Below are positions 44,140 through 53,464 of a stretch of 64,000 bases of DNA, piece by piece. Below the pieces are notes generated by a model that saw only the letters and a list, made by a program, of their open reading frames with translations, was not told the DNA's origin and did no database searches. Each line of letters opens with the position of its first letter. Positions within the stretch are counted from its first letter, which is position 1. Origin of the DNA: Janibacter sp. Soil728 (lineage in GTDB: Bacteria; Actinomycetota; Actinomycetes; Actinomycetales; Dermatophilaceae). The translations under genes and the position numbers were made by a program. The stretch spans positions 320,225-384,224 of the forward strand of contig NZ_LMRZ01000003.1 of assembly GCF_001428305.1 (NCBI RefSeq). The letters run 5' to 3'.

Positions 44140-44188
44140 CTTGACATGGGCCACTCCCGCGCTTGACATTCGCCTTCCAGTTGTCAAG
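44140..44188 (+). promoter_or_regulatory. Three CTTGACA half-sites: alkB promoter/operator
   Basis: CTTGACAT at 44140 and 44162 (direct, 22 bp apart) and TGTCAAG at 44182-44188 form one direct and one inverted repeat, with centres about two helical turns apart. TTGACA also matches the -35 consensus. It lies 80-125 bp before alkB, so it is a likely site for the TetR regulator encoded downstream. Confidence 0.6.
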
Positions 44189-44266
44189 TAACCCCGGAGT
44201 CACTACCGTCGGCCGCACCCGTTCCCGCCGTCCGGCAGGGACAACCTCGACGATGAGGAGCACGGC

Positions 44267-45730
44267 ATGACGGCAGCGTCCCTCGAACCGGCCATCTGGC
44301 GAGACGGCAAGCGGTACCTGTGGCTCATCGGCCTGGTCGTCCCGTCGCTCGCCTTCGTCGCCTTCGCCGGCCGTGCCCTGACGGGCTGGTCGTGGTGGCT
44401 GTGGCTCGGCCCGATCATCATCCTGGGCGTCATCCCCGCCATCGACCTGGTCGTCGGCCGCGACCGGACCAACCCGCCCGCGGAGGCCGTCAAGACACTC
44501 GAGGCCGACCCCTACTACCGCTGGATCGTCTACGCCTACATCCCCATCCAGTACCTCGGTTTCGCCGCGGCGATGTACCTCGTCACCCGCGGCAACCCGG
44601 TGCCGGACTCTCTGAACGCCCTCGGGCTCGGCGCCTGGCTGGACCATCTCCCGGGTCAGCTGGGAACCCCCTTCGAGCTGTCGACGATCGAGCGGATCGG
44701 GGCCTCGATCTCCATCGGCTGCGTCGGTGGCATCGCGATCAACACCGCCCACGAGCTGGGCCACAAGCGGCCCAAGCACGAGCGCTGGCTGTCCAAGGTC
44801 GCGCTCGCCCAGAGCGGGTACGGCCACTTCTACATCGAGCACAACCGTGGCCACCACGTGCGGGTGGCCACGCCGGAGGACCCGGCGAGCTCGCGCCTCG
44901 GTGAGAGCTTCTACGCCTTCTGGCCGCGGACGGTCTTCGGCTCCCTGCGCAACGCCTGGCGACTCGAGGCGACCCGCCTGCGACGACGGGGCAAGCCGGT
45001 GCTGCACCCGAGCAACGACGTGCTCAACGCATGGGCGATGACGCTCGCGCTCTGGGTCGCGATGATGCTCTGGCTCGGCCTCGGTGTCCTGCCCTACCTG
45101 CTCCTGCAGGGCATCGTCGGCCTGAGCCTGCTCGAGGTCGTCAACTACCTCGAGCACTACGGGATGCGACGCACCAAGGTCCACCACGGCGACGTGGAGC
45201 GTTACGAACGCGTCCTGCAGAGCCACTCGTGGAACTCCAACAACATCGCGACCAATGTCTTCCTGTACCACCTGCAGCGGCACAGCGACCACCACGCCAA
45301 CCCCACCCGCCGGTACCAGGCACTGCGTGACCACGAGTCCGCTCCCGTGCTGCCCACCGGGTACGCGGGCATGATCGTGCTGGCCCTTGTCCCACCGCTC
45401 TGGCGCCGGGTCATGGACCCCCGCGTCGCGGCGCACTTCGACGGCGACCTCAGCCGCGCCAACATCGATCCGCGCAAGCGGGATCGGATCCTCGCCACGC
45501 ACTCGACCGCCCCCTGCGCCGTCGCACCGCGGGCCATGCCCGACCTCGAGGCTCCGGATGCCGTCACGGCCGCTGCCTGCCCGGGGTGCGGCTACGAGTA
45601 CCTCGTCGCCTCAGGGGACGAGCACGAAGGATTCGCCGCCGGCACTGCTTGGGCGGACATCCCCGCTGACTGGACCTGCCCGGACTGCGGCGTGCGGGAC
45701 AAGCTCGACTTCGTGCTGCAGTCGACATGA
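44267..45730 (+). CDS. alkB: Alkane 1-monooxygenase fused to rubredoxin
   Basis: 487 residues. Residues 1 to about 410 are the membrane di-iron hydroxylase with all conserved boxes: HELGHK (about 162), EHNRGHH (about 190), NYLEHYGM (about 292) and LQRHSDHHA (about 335). Six hydrophobic helices surround them. Residues about 430-487 are a rubredoxin with CPGCGY and CPDCG ligating one iron. Known reaction: terminal hydroxylation of medium/long n-alkanes with O2, with electrons from rubredoxin and its reductase. The reductase gene is not nearby. It is followed with a 4-bp overlap by a TetR gene and preceded by half-sites. Confidence 0.96.
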   Translation: MTAASLEPAIWRDGKRYLWLIGLVVPSLAFVAFAGRALTGWSWWLWLGPIIILGVIPAIDLVVGRDRTNPPAEAVKTLEADPYYRWIVYAYIPIQYLGFAAAMYLVTRGNPVPDSLNALGLGAWLDHLPGQLGTPFELSTIERIGASISIGCVGGIAINTAHELGHKRPKHERWLSKVALAQSGYGHFYIEHNRGHHVRVATPEDPASSRLGESFYAFWPRTVFGSLRNAWRLEATRLRRRGKPVLHPSNDVLNAWAMTLALWVAMMLWLGLGVLPYLLLQGIVGLSLLEVVNYLEHYGMRRTKVHHGDVERYERVLQSHSWNSNNIATNVFLYHLQRHSDHHANPTRRYQALRDHESAPVLPTGYAGMIVLALVPPLWRRVMDPRVAAHFDGDLSRANIDPRKRDRILATHSTAPCAVAPRAMPDLEAPDAVTAAACPGCGYEYLVASGDEHEGFAAGTAWADIPADWTCPDCGVRDKLDFVLQST

Positions 45731-46305
45731 GCGACTCCCCGCTTCGTGAACGGATCCTTGATGCCACCGCAGGCATCTCGCTCGGGGGTGGCTGGGCGGC
45801 GGTGTCGATGGGCAAGGTCGCATCGGTCGTCGGCGTCAGCCGACAGACGGTGCACACCGAGGTCGGGACCAAGGCCGAGCTGGCCGAGGCCCTCGTCATC
45901 CGTGAGGTCGAGTGCTTCCTCGCCGAGGTCGTCACGGGCTTCGACGGGGCGCCGGACGTCCCCACGGCGATCGAGCGGTCCATCACCCGCGTCCTCGAGC
46001 GCGCCGAGGAGAGCGCCCTCGTACGCGGTGTCGTTGGGGCAGCGCACGGCGCCGACACCGAGCTGCTGCCACTCCTCACGACCCGGCCCGAGCATCTCCT
46101 CGAGCTCGCGACGGCCACCGTCCAGGGGCTCGTCGCACCCTTCGCCCTCCCGCTGCCGCAGCCCCGGATCGACGCGACCATCGAGGTCATCGTGCGCGTC
46201 GCGCTCTCCCAGGTCATGCATCCGACGGGCTCACCCCACGAGGTCGCCGAGCACCTGGCGTGGCTGGTGCGGACGGTGCTCGGCGCACTGCCTCCCAGCG
46301 CCTGA
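45727..46305 (+). CDS. TetR-family regulator (AlkX-like)
   Basis: A 192-residue TetR protein: N-terminal helix-turn-helix region AAVSMGKVASVVGVSRQTVH (20 residues shown) preceded by RERILDATAGISLGGGW, then an all-alpha effector domain. ATGA overlap with alkB. TetR genes directly behind alkB-rubredoxin are common in actinobacteria and repress the operon until alkane or fatty acid binds; the half-sites upstream of alkB fit that. Confidence 0.88.
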   Translation: MSDSPLRERILDATAGISLGGGWAAVSMGKVASVVGVSRQTVHTEVGTKAELAEALVIREVECFLAEVVTGFDGAPDVPTAIERSITRVLERAEESALVRGVVGAAHGADTELLPLLTTRPEHLLELATATVQGLVAPFALPLPQPRIDATIEVIVRVALSQVMHPTGSPHEVAEHLAWLVRTVLGALPPSA

Positions 46306-46320
46306 GTCCGAGCGTGCATG

Positions 46321-46362
46321 ACGAAGGGGGCCACACCCGAGATCGGGTGTGGCCCCCTTCGT
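46321..46362. terminator. Bidirectional terminator, tetR / tsf
   Basis: Perfect 20-bp stem: ACGAAGGGGGCCACACCCGA (46321-46340) and its complement (46343-46362) around GA. It contains CGAAGGG in both arms and separates convergent genes. Confidence 0.85.
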
Positions 46363-46377
46363 GGGGTGCTGCGTGGG

Positions 46378-47208
46378 TCAGGAACCGACGCGGAAGCGGG
46401 CGAACTGCGTGGCAGTCGCCCCGGCCTCCTCGAGGACCTTGGCCACGGACTTCTTGGAGTCCTTGGCGAAGGGCTGGTCGAGCAGGACGTTCTCCTTGAA
46501 GAAGCCGTGCACGCGACCCTCGACGATCTTGGGCAGGGCAGCCTCGGGCTTGCCCTCCTCCTTGGCCGTCTCCTCGGCGATCCGACGCTCGTTGGCGACG
46601 ACGTCGGCGTCGAGCTCGTCCCGGGTGAGGACGTTGGGGCTGAACGCCGCGATGTGCATCGCGACGTCACGGGCCACCTGTGCGTCGCCACCGTCGGTGC
46701 CCAGGAGGACACCGATCTGGGCCGGCAGGTCCGGGCTGGTCTTGTGCAGGTAGGCCGAGACCACCGGGGCCTCGACGCGGGCAACCCGCTTGACCTCGAT
46801 CTTCTCGCCGATGGTGGCGTTGGCCTCGTCAAGGAGCTCCTTGACGGTGGCCCCGCCAGCGGGGGCAGCCAGGAGGCTGTCCGCGTCGGTGGCCTTGGCC
46901 TCGACGGCCGCAGCGAGGACTTCGTCCGCGAGGGCGCCGAACTTCGCGCCCTTGGCGACGAAGTCGGTCTCGCAGAGAACCTCGACGAGAGTGCCCACGC
47001 CGTTTCCGGCCTCGGCCACGACAAGCCCGTTGGAGGCCGTCCGGCCCTCGCGCTTGGTCACACCCTTGAGGCCCTTGATGCGCAGGAGCTCCTGAGCCTT
47101 CGACTTGTCGCCGTCGGACTCGTCAAGAGCCTTCTTCACGTCGAGCATGCCGGCGCCGGTGCGCTCGCGCAGCTCCTTGATGTCAGCGGCGGTGTAGTTC
47201 TTCGCCAT
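46378..47208 (-). CDS. tsf: Elongation factor Ts
   Basis: 276 residues, normal length. ADIKELRERTGAGMLDVKKAL is the N-terminal UBA-like region (20 shown at most: ELRERTGAGMLDVKKALDES), and VEVLCETDFVAKG is the TDFVA motif that contacts EF-Tu. It exchanges GDP on EF-Tu. It lies 52 nt after rpsB in the same direction and shares its promoter. Confidence 0.97.
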   Translation of the reverse strand: MAKNYTAADIKELRERTGAGMLDVKKALDESDGDKSKAQELLRIKGLKGVTKREGRTASNGLVVAEAGNGVGTLVEVLCETDFVAKGAKFGALADEVLAAAVEAKATDADSLLAAPAGGATVKELLDEANATIGEKIEVKRVARVEAPVVSAYLHKTSPDLPAQIGVLLGTDGGDAQVARDVAMHIAAFSPNVLTRDELDADVVANERRIAEETAKEEGKPEAALPKIVEGRVHGFFKENVLLDQPFAKDSKKSVAKVLEEAGATATQFARFRVGS

Positions 47209-47260
47209 GTGTGTCCCGTTCTCCTTCGTGAGGTGTGACGGTGGTCAGTTGAGGTGTCGC

Positions 47261-48247
47261 TCAGGCCTCGGGCGTGGCCTCGGCGGCCGGAGCCTCCGGG
47301 GTGGCCTCGGCGGCAGCAGCCTCGGCGGCAGCCTCGGTCGCGGCGGGAGCCTCGACGGGTGCAGCGGCCTCGGCCGGAGCCTCGGTCGCGGCGGGAGCCT
47401 CCACGGGTGCAGCGGCCTCGGCCGGAGCCTCGGTCGCAGCCGCCTCGGCGGGGGCCTCGGTCGCGGCGGGGGTCTCGCCCTCGCCGGCCAGGAGCTCGCG
47501 CTCCCACTCGGCCATCGGCTCGGACTCGGCGGACGCACCGGCGTTGGCGTTGCCGCCACCGCGGGACATCAGACCATCGGCAACCGCGTCAGCGACGACC
47601 CGGGTCAGCAGCGTGACGGAACGGATCGCGTCGTCGTTGCCGGGGATCTTGTAGTCGACCTCGTCGGGGTCGCAGTTGGTGTCGAGGATCGCGATGACGG
47701 GCAGCCCCAGCTTGCGGGCCTCGTCCACCGCGAGGTGCTCCTTCTTGGTGTCGACGATCCACACGGCCGAGGGAACCTTGGCCATGTTGCGGATGCCACC
47801 GAGCGTCTTGTGCAGCTTGTCGCGCTCACGACGAAGGATGAGGAGCTCCTTCTTCGTGTAGCCCGAGCCGGCGACGGTGTCGAAGTCCAGCTCCTCGAGC
47901 TCCTTCAGGCGCGTGAGGCGCTTGGAGATCGTCTGGAAGTTGGTGAGCATGCCACCAAGCCAGCGGTGGTTGACGTAGGGCATCCCGACGCGCGTCGCCT
48001 GCTCGGCGATGGGCTCCTGGGCCTGCTTCTTGGTGCCGACGAACAGGATCGTGCCGCCGTGGGAGACCGTCTGCTTGACGAACTCGTAGGCGTCGTTGAT
48101 GTAGGTCAGCGACTGGCGCAGGTCGATGATGTAGATGCCGTTGCGCTCGGTCATGATGAAGCGCTTCATCTTGGGGTTCCAGCGTCGGGTCTGGTGCCCG
48201 AAGTGGACGCCGCTCTCAAGGAGCTGGCGCATGGTGACGACGGCCAT
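47261..48247 (-). CDS. rpsB: 30S ribosomal protein S2 with long Ala/Glu-rich tail
   Basis: 328 residues against about 230-280 in most S2 proteins. Core: [39 protein letters not shown], and [14 protein letters not shown]; it ends about residue 255. The final 70 residues are low complexity with two near-identical 16-residue units ([16 protein letters not shown]), a common actinobacterial S2 feature but long here. ATG at 48247 has AGAGGA 7 nt upstream and starts AVVTMRQ; an upstream in-frame extension is rejected. Confidence 0.96.
   Translation of the reverse strand: MAVVTMRQLLESGVHFGHQTRRWNPKMKRFIMTERNGIYIIDLRQSLTYINDAYEFVKQTVSHGGTILFVGTKKQAQEPIAEQATRVGMPYVNHRWLGGMLTNFQTISKRLTRLKELEELDFDTVAGSGYTKKELLILRRERDKLHKTLGGIRNMAKVPSAVWIVDTKKEHLAVDEARKLGLPVIAILDTNCDPDEVDYKIPGNDDAIRSVTLLTRVVADAVADGLMSRGGGNANAGASAESEPMAEWERELLAGEGETPAATEAPAEAAATEAPAEAAAPVEAPAATEAPAEAAAPVEAPAATEAAAEAAAAEATPEAPAAEATPEA
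47341..47436. repeat. Two 48-bp tandem repeats in the rpsB tail
   Basis: Units 47341-47388 and 47389-47436 differ at about one base. They encode the repeated Ala/Pro/Glu segment and continue as a degenerate third unit, so length variation between strains by slippage is likely. Confidence 0.8.
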
Positions 48248-48384
48248 GCCGAAGTCCTCTCGTCGAAGGGTTGTCAGTTGTCTCCTGGTGTCCCGGCCCA
48301 CCCCGCCCGGCCGAGGGCCGGGACTGCCGTGGTGTGCCCCGGATTCAGAGAGATCTCGTCATCCGGTGCGGAACACGCGAATTC

Positions 48385-48417
48385 ATCCAGACAGACTGGA
48401 TGTGCCCTCCATCCTAC
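48385..48417 (-). promoter_or_regulatory. rpsB leader hairpin and -10 candidate
   Basis: On the minus strand TAGGAT (48417-48412) fits a -10 box, and just downstream CATCCAG / CTGGATG (48403-48397 and 48391-48385) form a 7-bp hairpin with a 5-nt loop at the start of the leader. S2 leaders are autoregulated in many bacteria; a role here is inference. Confidence 0.35.
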
Positions 48418-48463
48418 GGCCGGGTGGGACGAAGGAAGAAATCCCATCGATCAGAGCCCCCGC

Positions 48464-48505
48464 ACGACGACGGCGGGTACCCCGCAGGGCACCCGCCGTC
48501 GTCGT
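48464..48505. terminator. Terminator of the Liv-type operon
   Basis: 15-bp perfect arms ACGACGACGGCGGGT (48464-48478) and ACCCGCCGTCGTCGT (48491-48505), with an inner CCC/GGG pairing. It lies 15 nt past the substrate-binding protein stop. Confidence 0.75.
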
Positions 48506-48520
48506 TCTGCGATCAGGCAC

Positions 48521-49855
48521 TCACTTGAGCACCTCGACATCGGGCAGGCCGTCCTTCGGGGGCGCGACCGCGGCGACGTCGGTCTCGTCCTTGGTGATCT
48601 CGGCATCACCGATGTCGGTGACGAGCACGTCGGTGAGAGGGGTCGTCTTCAGCCCCTTGATCTCGGCCATCCGCATCCCGGAGATGCCCAGGTGGCTGTC
48701 GGCGGAGTAGCGGAAGGGTGCCAGGTTCGGACCGGGCCAGTTCTTGGCGTCCTTCTCGATGACGTCGACGATGCGCTCACGAGTGAGGTCCTTGCCGGAC
48801 GCCTGGAGCGCAGAGGCGAAGAGGTAGGCCTGGGACATGCCGTAGACGCGGTAGTTCGTCAGCTCACCCTTGCCACCCTGCTCCTTCCAGACCTTCTCCC
48901 AGAGGTCGACCCATGGGCTCTCCTCGCCCACGCCGGGGATGTACTCGGTCGTCATGGCTCCGTCGAGGGCACCGCCGCCCTTGACCTTGCCCTTGGAGAA
49001 GGTGGAGAGCAGCTCTCCCGCGAGCTTCGGGTCCGAGCCGACATTGGTGTAGATCCACGTCGGGTCGTAGCCGAGCTTCATGGACGTCAGCTGGCTCAGC
49101 GCGGTGTAGCTCGGGGTGTTGAAGCCGACGACGAGGTCGGCACCCGAGGCCTTGAGCTTGGAGATCTGGGGACCGATGTCGGTGTTGCCGGAGGCGTACT
49201 CGACCCGCTCGACGATCTGGTCGTCGACGTACTGACGCAGGCCCTTCTCGCCGTCCCCGCCCAGCTCGTCACCCTGGAGGAAGAGACCGACCTTGGCGTT
49301 GGGCTTGTTCTCCTTGATCCACTGGCCCATGATCTTGCCCTCGATCTCGTAGTCCGGCTGCCAGCCGAAGGTCCACGGACGAGCCTCGGGGTCGTTGCCC
49401 CACAGCTGGGCGCCGGAGGAGACGAAGAGGTCGGGGACCTCTTCCTTGTTGAGGAAGTCGACGACGGCGGTGTGCGTCGGGGTACCGAGGCCACCGAGGA
49501 TCGCGAAGACGTTGTCCTTGAGGACGAGCTCGTCGACGACCTTGGAGGTGTTGGTCGGGTTGTAGCCATCGTCCTTGACGGTCAGCTCGAGCTTGCGGCC
49601 ATGGATGCCGCCCGCCTCGTTGACGTAGTCGAAGTAGGCCTTCATGCCGGTGTTGATCTCGGAGTAGCCGGGAGCAGCCACGCCTGTCAGGGGCTGGTGG
49701 GTGCCGACGGAGATCGTCGTGTCGGTGACCCCGGTGGTGTCACCACCCTCACTGTCCCCTCCCGAGCTCGCGTCTCGCCCTCCGGCTCCGCAGCCGGCCA
49801 GCACGACCGCGGCCGTGCTGGCGGCGAGAGCTGCCCGCAGGTGATTCCTGCTCAT
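48521..49855 (-). CDS. Liv-type ABC transporter substrate-binding lipoprotein
   Basis: 444 residues. The signal peptide ends in the lipobox VVLAGCG (Cys about 22), followed by a Ser/Gly/Asp linker. The rest is a periplasmic-binding type-1 fold: ISVGTHQPLTGVAAPGYSE, YFDYVNEAGGIHGRKLEL and VFAILGGLGTPTHTA. ATG at 49855 gives an ATGA overlap with the permease. It is the last gene of an operon livG-livF-livH-livM-livK by order of minus-strand transcription. Substrates of the family include branched-chain amino acids, amides, urea and aromatics; which one is unknown. Confidence 0.88.
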   Translation of the reverse strand: MSRNHLRAALAASTAAVVLAGCGAGGRDASSGGDSEGGDTTGVTDTTISVGTHQPLTGVAAPGYSEINTGMKAYFDYVNEAGGIHGRKLELTVKDDGYNPTNTSKVVDELVLKDNVFAILGGLGTPTHTAVVDFLNKEEVPDLFVSSGAQLWGNDPEARPWTFGWQPDYEIEGKIMGQWIKENKPNAKVGLFLQGDELGGDGEKGLRQYVDDQIVERVEYASGNTDIGPQISKLKASGADLVVGFNTPSYTALSQLTSMKLGYDPTWIYTNVGSDPKLAGELLSTFSKGKVKGGGALDGAMTTEYIPGVGEESPWVDLWEKVWKEQGGKGELTNYRVYGMSQAYLFASALQASGKDLTRERIVDVIEKDAKNWPGPNLAPFRYSADSHLGISGMRMAEIKGLKTTPLTDVLVTDIGDAEITKDETDVAAVAPPKDGLPDVEVLK

Positions 49856-50925
49856 GATTGTTCTCCTCTGGTGATGGTGGTGGTGACGCTGGTGTCCGTT
49901 GAGGGGGTCCGCAGTCGGCGCAGGGCCGGTGCGATGGATCCGACGAGTCCCGCTGGAGCCAGGAGGACGACGGCGATGGTGGTCAGGCCGAGCACGAGGG
50001 GGGCGAGTTCTGCGGACTGGAGGTCCGACAGACCCAGGCTCGACCCGGCATTGGTGACGTAGGTGGGCAGCAGGGTGAGCAGCGCGGCGCCGATGAGCGC
50101 GCCCGTGAGGGTGCCCAGACCGCCGAGCACGACTGCCATGAGCAGGGTGAGCGACAGGATGAGCGTGAAGCCGCTCGGCGCGGCGACCCGGGTCACCATG
50201 GCCATGAGACCACCGGCGAGACCGGCGCACGCTGCACTCACGATGAAGCAGACGATGCGGCTGCGTCCGAGGTTGATCCCCGCGAGCTGCGCAGCGACCG
50301 GGTCATCGCGCACGGCCCGCCACTGCCGACCCACCCGTGACTGCGACAGGTTGCGCAGCAGGAGGAAGGTGACGACCAGGCAGGCGACGGAGACTGTTGC
50401 CAACCACTGCGAGGTGCCGGTCTCCGTGCCGGTGAGGAAGAAGAGTGCATCGTCGATGGACGTCGGCACGTCCGGGCTGCTCACGCGCAGACCGGGCTCA
50501 CCGCCGAGGGCATCCCTGAAGTGGACGGCAAGGGCCGGCACCGCGACGGCCAGCGCCAGGGTGGCGCCTGCGACATAGGGCCCCTGCAGGCGGGCCGCTG
50601 CGACAGCGACGATGGCCCCGACGAGGGCGGTCACGATGACCGCGGCAACGAGGAGCACGAGCATCGGCGCCTCCTTGCCGTCCTGGAGCATCTTGGCCAC
50701 GGTGTAGGCGCCGATCGCCATGAAGGCGCCGTGCCCCAGCGAGAGCTGGCCGTTGAGCCCGATGAGCACGCTCAGCCCGCCTGCAGCGATCGCGAGGTAG
50801 GCGACGGATGACACCTGGCTCTGCCGGTAGTCGGAGAGCATGTCGATCAGGAAGACCGAGACGATGAGCAGCGCGATCGCGGCCAGACCGCGACGCAGCA
50901 TGGGGGAACTGACGATCCGGCGCAT
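49852..50925 (-). CDS. ABC transporter permease, LivM type
   Basis: 357 residues with about nine helices. YLAIAAGGLSVLIGLNGQLSLGHGAFMAIGAY contains the LivM/BPD signature (GLNGQLSLGHGAFMAIGAY), and LAGINLGRSRIVCFIVSA and LGGLGTLTGALIGA follow. Forms the channel with LivH. Start and stop each overlap the neighbours, so it is coupled in the operon. Confidence 0.9.
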   Translation of the reverse strand: MRRIVSSPMLRRGLAAIALLIVSVFLIDMLSDYRQSQVSSVAYLAIAAGGLSVLIGLNGQLSLGHGAFMAIGAYTVAKMLQDGKEAPMLVLLVAAVIVTALVGAIVAVAAARLQGPYVAGATLALAVAVPALAVHFRDALGGEPGLRVSSPDVPTSIDDALFFLTGTETGTSQWLATVSVACLVVTFLLLRNLSQSRVGRQWRAVRDDPVAAQLAGINLGRSRIVCFIVSAACAGLAGGLMAMVTRVAAPSGFTLILSLTLLMAVVLGGLGTLTGALIGAALLTLLPTYVTNAGSSLGLSDLQSAELAPLVLGLTTIAVVLLAPAGLVGSIAPALRRLRTPSTDTSVTTTITRGEQS

Positions 50926-51800
50926 CAGACCGTCCTTTCCTTCGTGGTGGAGAACAGGCCGCCCGGTCGCACGAGGAGGACGACGACGAGGACGATGAGT
51001 GCGGCGAGCGGGACGAGTCCGGAGCCGAGGTAGCCGCTCACGAGGGCCAGCACGATGCCCATGACCAGCCCGCCGACGACCGCGCCCGCCGGGCTGTCGA
51101 GGCCGCCGAGCACTGCGGCGACGAAGCCGTAGACGACCACGCCGTCCATGTAGGCCGGGTGGACCAGGCCGCCTCCGGCGATGAGCAGACCCGAGAGGGA
51201 GCCGACGAGGGCGGCGAGCGCCCAGCCGAGCGTCAGGGCGCGGTTGACCTTCACCCCGAGGACGCTGGCCACCTCTCGGTTGAAGGCTGTCGCGCGCATC
51301 GTCAGACCGAGGTCGGTCTTCATGAAGAGCAGCCGCAGCGCTGCCATGACGGCGACGACGACGAGGATCGTGAAGATGCTGAAGGGAGTGAGGGCCAGGG
51401 TCTCCCCTCCGACCTTGATGCCGGTGAGGTCGAAGGCCGCGGGGAAGGAGCGAAAGCTGCTGCCGAAGACGATCGCGGCCAGCGCGTGGAGCACGATGAA
51501 GAGGCCGAGCGTGAGGATCACCGGGTTGATGTGGTTGTCGTGGTCGACGTACCGGATCACGAGGCGCTCGACGAGGGCCCCGAGGACGAGGCCGGCCACG
51601 AGCGCGACGGTGAACCCGATCCAGTAGCTCGCGCCCGACTCGATGACCTTGAGGGCGATGAAGGTCGTGATCATCGCCATCGGGGCCTGCGCGAAGTTGA
51701 CGATCCGGGTCGACTGCCAGATGAGCACGAGGGCCAGGGCGAAGGCGGCGTAGATCATGCCGACCGAGAAGCCCCCCAAGAGGGTGTTGATGAGTTGCAC
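50925..51800 (-). CDS. ABC transporter permease, LivH type
   Basis: 291 residues with about eight helices. GGFSVGMIYAAFALALVLIW and RIVNFAQAPMAMITTFIAL at the N-terminus and VNRALTLGWALAALVGSLSG and GGLDSPAGAVVGGLVMGI later are the LivH pattern. TGATG overlap with the LivM gene. Partner of the two ATPases encoded just upstream. Confidence 0.9.
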   Translation of the reverse strand: MQLINTLLGGFSVGMIYAAFALALVLIWQSTRIVNFAQAPMAMITTFIALKVIESGASYWIGFTVALVAGLVLGALVERLVIRYVDHDNHINPVILTLGLFIVLHALAAIVFGSSFRSFPAAFDLTGIKVGGETLALTPFSIFTILVVVAVMAALRLLFMKTDLGLTMRATAFNREVASVLGVKVNRALTLGWALAALVGSLSGLLIAGGGLVHPAYMDGVVVYGFVAAVLGGLDSPAGAVVGGLVMGIVLALVSGYLGSGLVPLAALIVLVVVLLVRPGGLFSTTKERTV

Positions 51801-51812
51801 GGGGTCTCCTTG

Positions 51813-52517
51813 TCAGTAGCCCAGGTAGGCGTGGCGCAGGTTCTCGTCGGCGCTGAGGACCTCTGCGTCATCGCAGGCGATGACCTTGCCGAGGCCGAGC
51901 ACGATCCCGACGTCGGCGATGGACAGGGCGCTGCGGGCGTTCTGCTCGACGAGCAGGACCGAGAGGCCGTGCTCCTCCACCAGCTGCCGGATGACCCCGA
52001 AGATCTGGGCGCTGATCCGAGGTGCCAGGCCGAGGCTGGGCTCGTCGAGCAGCAGCATCCTTGGCGTGGCGAGCAGCGCTCGGGCGATGACGAGCATCTG
52101 TCGCTCACCGCCGGAGAGGGTGTGGGCCAGCGCATGCGAGCGGTCACCGAGGATCGGGAAGAGGTCGACGACGTCCGAGACCGACAAGGGTTCGCGGTGC
52201 CTGGACCGGCCGAGGAGCCCAAGGCGCAAGTTTTCGTGGACCGTCAGCTCGGTGATCACCCCACGCCCTTCCGGGACGTGGGCGAGCCCGGTGCGGGTCA
52301 TCCGGTCGGCCGACATGCGGGTGATGTCCTGGCCGTCGAAGGTCACCTTGCCCGACTCCGGGCGGTGCAGGCCCGAGATGGTCCGCAGCAGCGTCGTCTT
52401 GCCGGCGCCGTTGGCGCCGAGGACGGAGGTGACCCGTCCCTCCCCCGCGACCAGGTCCACGTCCTGGAGTGCGGTGACCGGCCCGTACCTGCTCGTCACA
52501 CCCTTGAGCTCAAGCAC
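51813..52517 (-). CDS. ABC transporter ATP-binding protein, LivF type
   Basis: 234 residues. Walker A GANGAGKTT, signature LSGGERQMLVIARAL, Walker B MLLLDEPSLGLAP, and the LivF-type C-terminus ENLRHAYLG. GTG at 52517 has GGAG 7 nt upstream and starts at the homologous LELKGVTSRYG; it overlaps the LivG stop by 8 nt. Confidence 0.92.
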   Translation of the reverse strand: MLELKGVTSRYGPVTALQDVDLVAGEGRVTSVLGANGAGKTTLLRTISGLHRPESGKVTFDGQDITRMSADRMTRTGLAHVPEGRGVITELTVHENLRLGLLGRSRHREPLSVSDVVDLFPILGDRSHALAHTLSGGERQMLVIARALLATPRMLLLDEPSLGLAPRISAQIFGVIRQLVEEHGLSVLLVEQNARSALSIADVGIVLGLGKVIACDDAEVLSADENLRHAYLGY

Positions 52518-53358
52518 GTCCTGCTCCCTTCGTCGTCCCGCTCGCCTGCGCGTCACCGGGGGTGCGGGTGGGCGCGTCCTCGACCTCCGCGCCGAGGTAT
52601 GCCTCCAGGACCACCGGGTTCTCCTTGATCTCCTCGGGGGTGCCAGCAGCGATGACCCGACCGAAGTCGAGGACGGTCAGGCGGCCACAGACGCGCATCA
52701 CGAGATCCATGTGGTGCTCGACGAGGAGGACGGACACCTCGCGAGAAAGGTCGAGGATGATGTCGCCGAGCTCGGTCATCTCGGTCTCGGAGAGGCCGGA
52801 TGCGGGCTCGTCGAGCAGGAGCACCCGGGGCTCCGCCACGAGGGCCCGGGCGAGGGCCACCCGCTTGCGAAGGGGGTAGGGCAGGCTGCCGACGACCCGG
52901 CCGCCGAGGTGAGCGATGTCCAGCCGGTCGAGGACCTCGACGGCCCGCTCCTTGAGCGCCGCCTCGTCGCGCGTCGCCCGGGGGGCGGACAGGAGGGAGG
53001 AGACGAAGCCCGTGCGGGCGTGCCGGTCAGCGCCGATGAGGACGTTGTCCTCGACGCTCAGCCGGTCGAAGAGGCCCAGGCCCTGCAGCGACCTCGCCAC
53101 ACCGTGGTCGATGAGGTCGTGCGGCTTCCAGCCCGTGACGTCCTCTCCGGCGAAGTGGATCCGGCCCTCGGTGGGCGGGACGAACCCGCAGGCGACGTTG
53201 AAGAGGGTCGTCTTGCCCGCTCCGTTGGGACCGATGACACCGTGGACCTCTCCCGGGCGGACGTCCAGGTGGACGCCGTCCAAGGCCACGACGCCGCCGA
53301 AGCGGACGACGATGTCGGTCAACGTGAGCAGGGGCTGCTGATCGGTGGGGACCGTCAC
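52510..53358 (-). CDS. ABC transporter ATP-binding protein, LivG type
   Basis: About 282 residues. Walker A GPNGAGKTT, Walker B VLLLDEPASGLSETE and switch His in LVEHHMDLVM. The signature region is LPYPLRKRVALARAL, not the canonical LSGGQ, as in one actinobacterial LivG branch. GTG at 53358 (TVPTDQQP) or ATG at 53364 are both possible; AAGG spacing favours GTG. First gene of the operon and divergent from the PucR regulator. Confidence 0.9.
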   Translation of the reverse strand: MTVPTDQQPLLTLTDIVVRFGGVVALDGVHLDVRPGEVHGVIGPNGAGKTTLFNVACGFVPPTEGRIHFAGEDVTGWKPHDLIDHGVARSLQGLGLFDRLSVEDNVLIGADRHARTGFVSSLLSAPRATRDEAALKERAVEVLDRLDIAHLGGRVVGSLPYPLRKRVALARALVAEPRVLLLDEPASGLSETEMTELGDIILDLSREVSVLLVEHHMDLVMRVCGRLTVLDFGRVIAAGTPEEIKENPVVLEAYLGAEVEDAPTRTPGDAQASGTTKGAGRA

Positions 53359-53380
53359 GCGCATCCTTCCTCGAAGGGGG

Positions 53381-53400
53381 CCCGCACCACGGTGTGCGGG
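53381..53400. promoter_or_regulatory. CCCGCAC dyad before the Liv operon
   Basis: CCCGCAC-N6-GTGCGGG, 17-36 bp before the LivG start. It could be a leader hairpin or an operator. Confidence 0.4.
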
Positions 53401-53446
53401 TATGACGAGACTGGCTGATGAGGCGCGCCTCACACCATGGCGGCGT

Positions 53447-53464
53447 GCACAAAAGAGTTTGTGC
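53447..53464. promoter_or_regulatory. GCACAAA dyad: operator candidate for PucR
   Basis: Perfect GCACAAA-AGAG-TTTGTGC in the middle of the 216-bp gap between the Liv operon and the PucR gene. It is A/T-rich relative to its surroundings. Confidence 0.5.
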
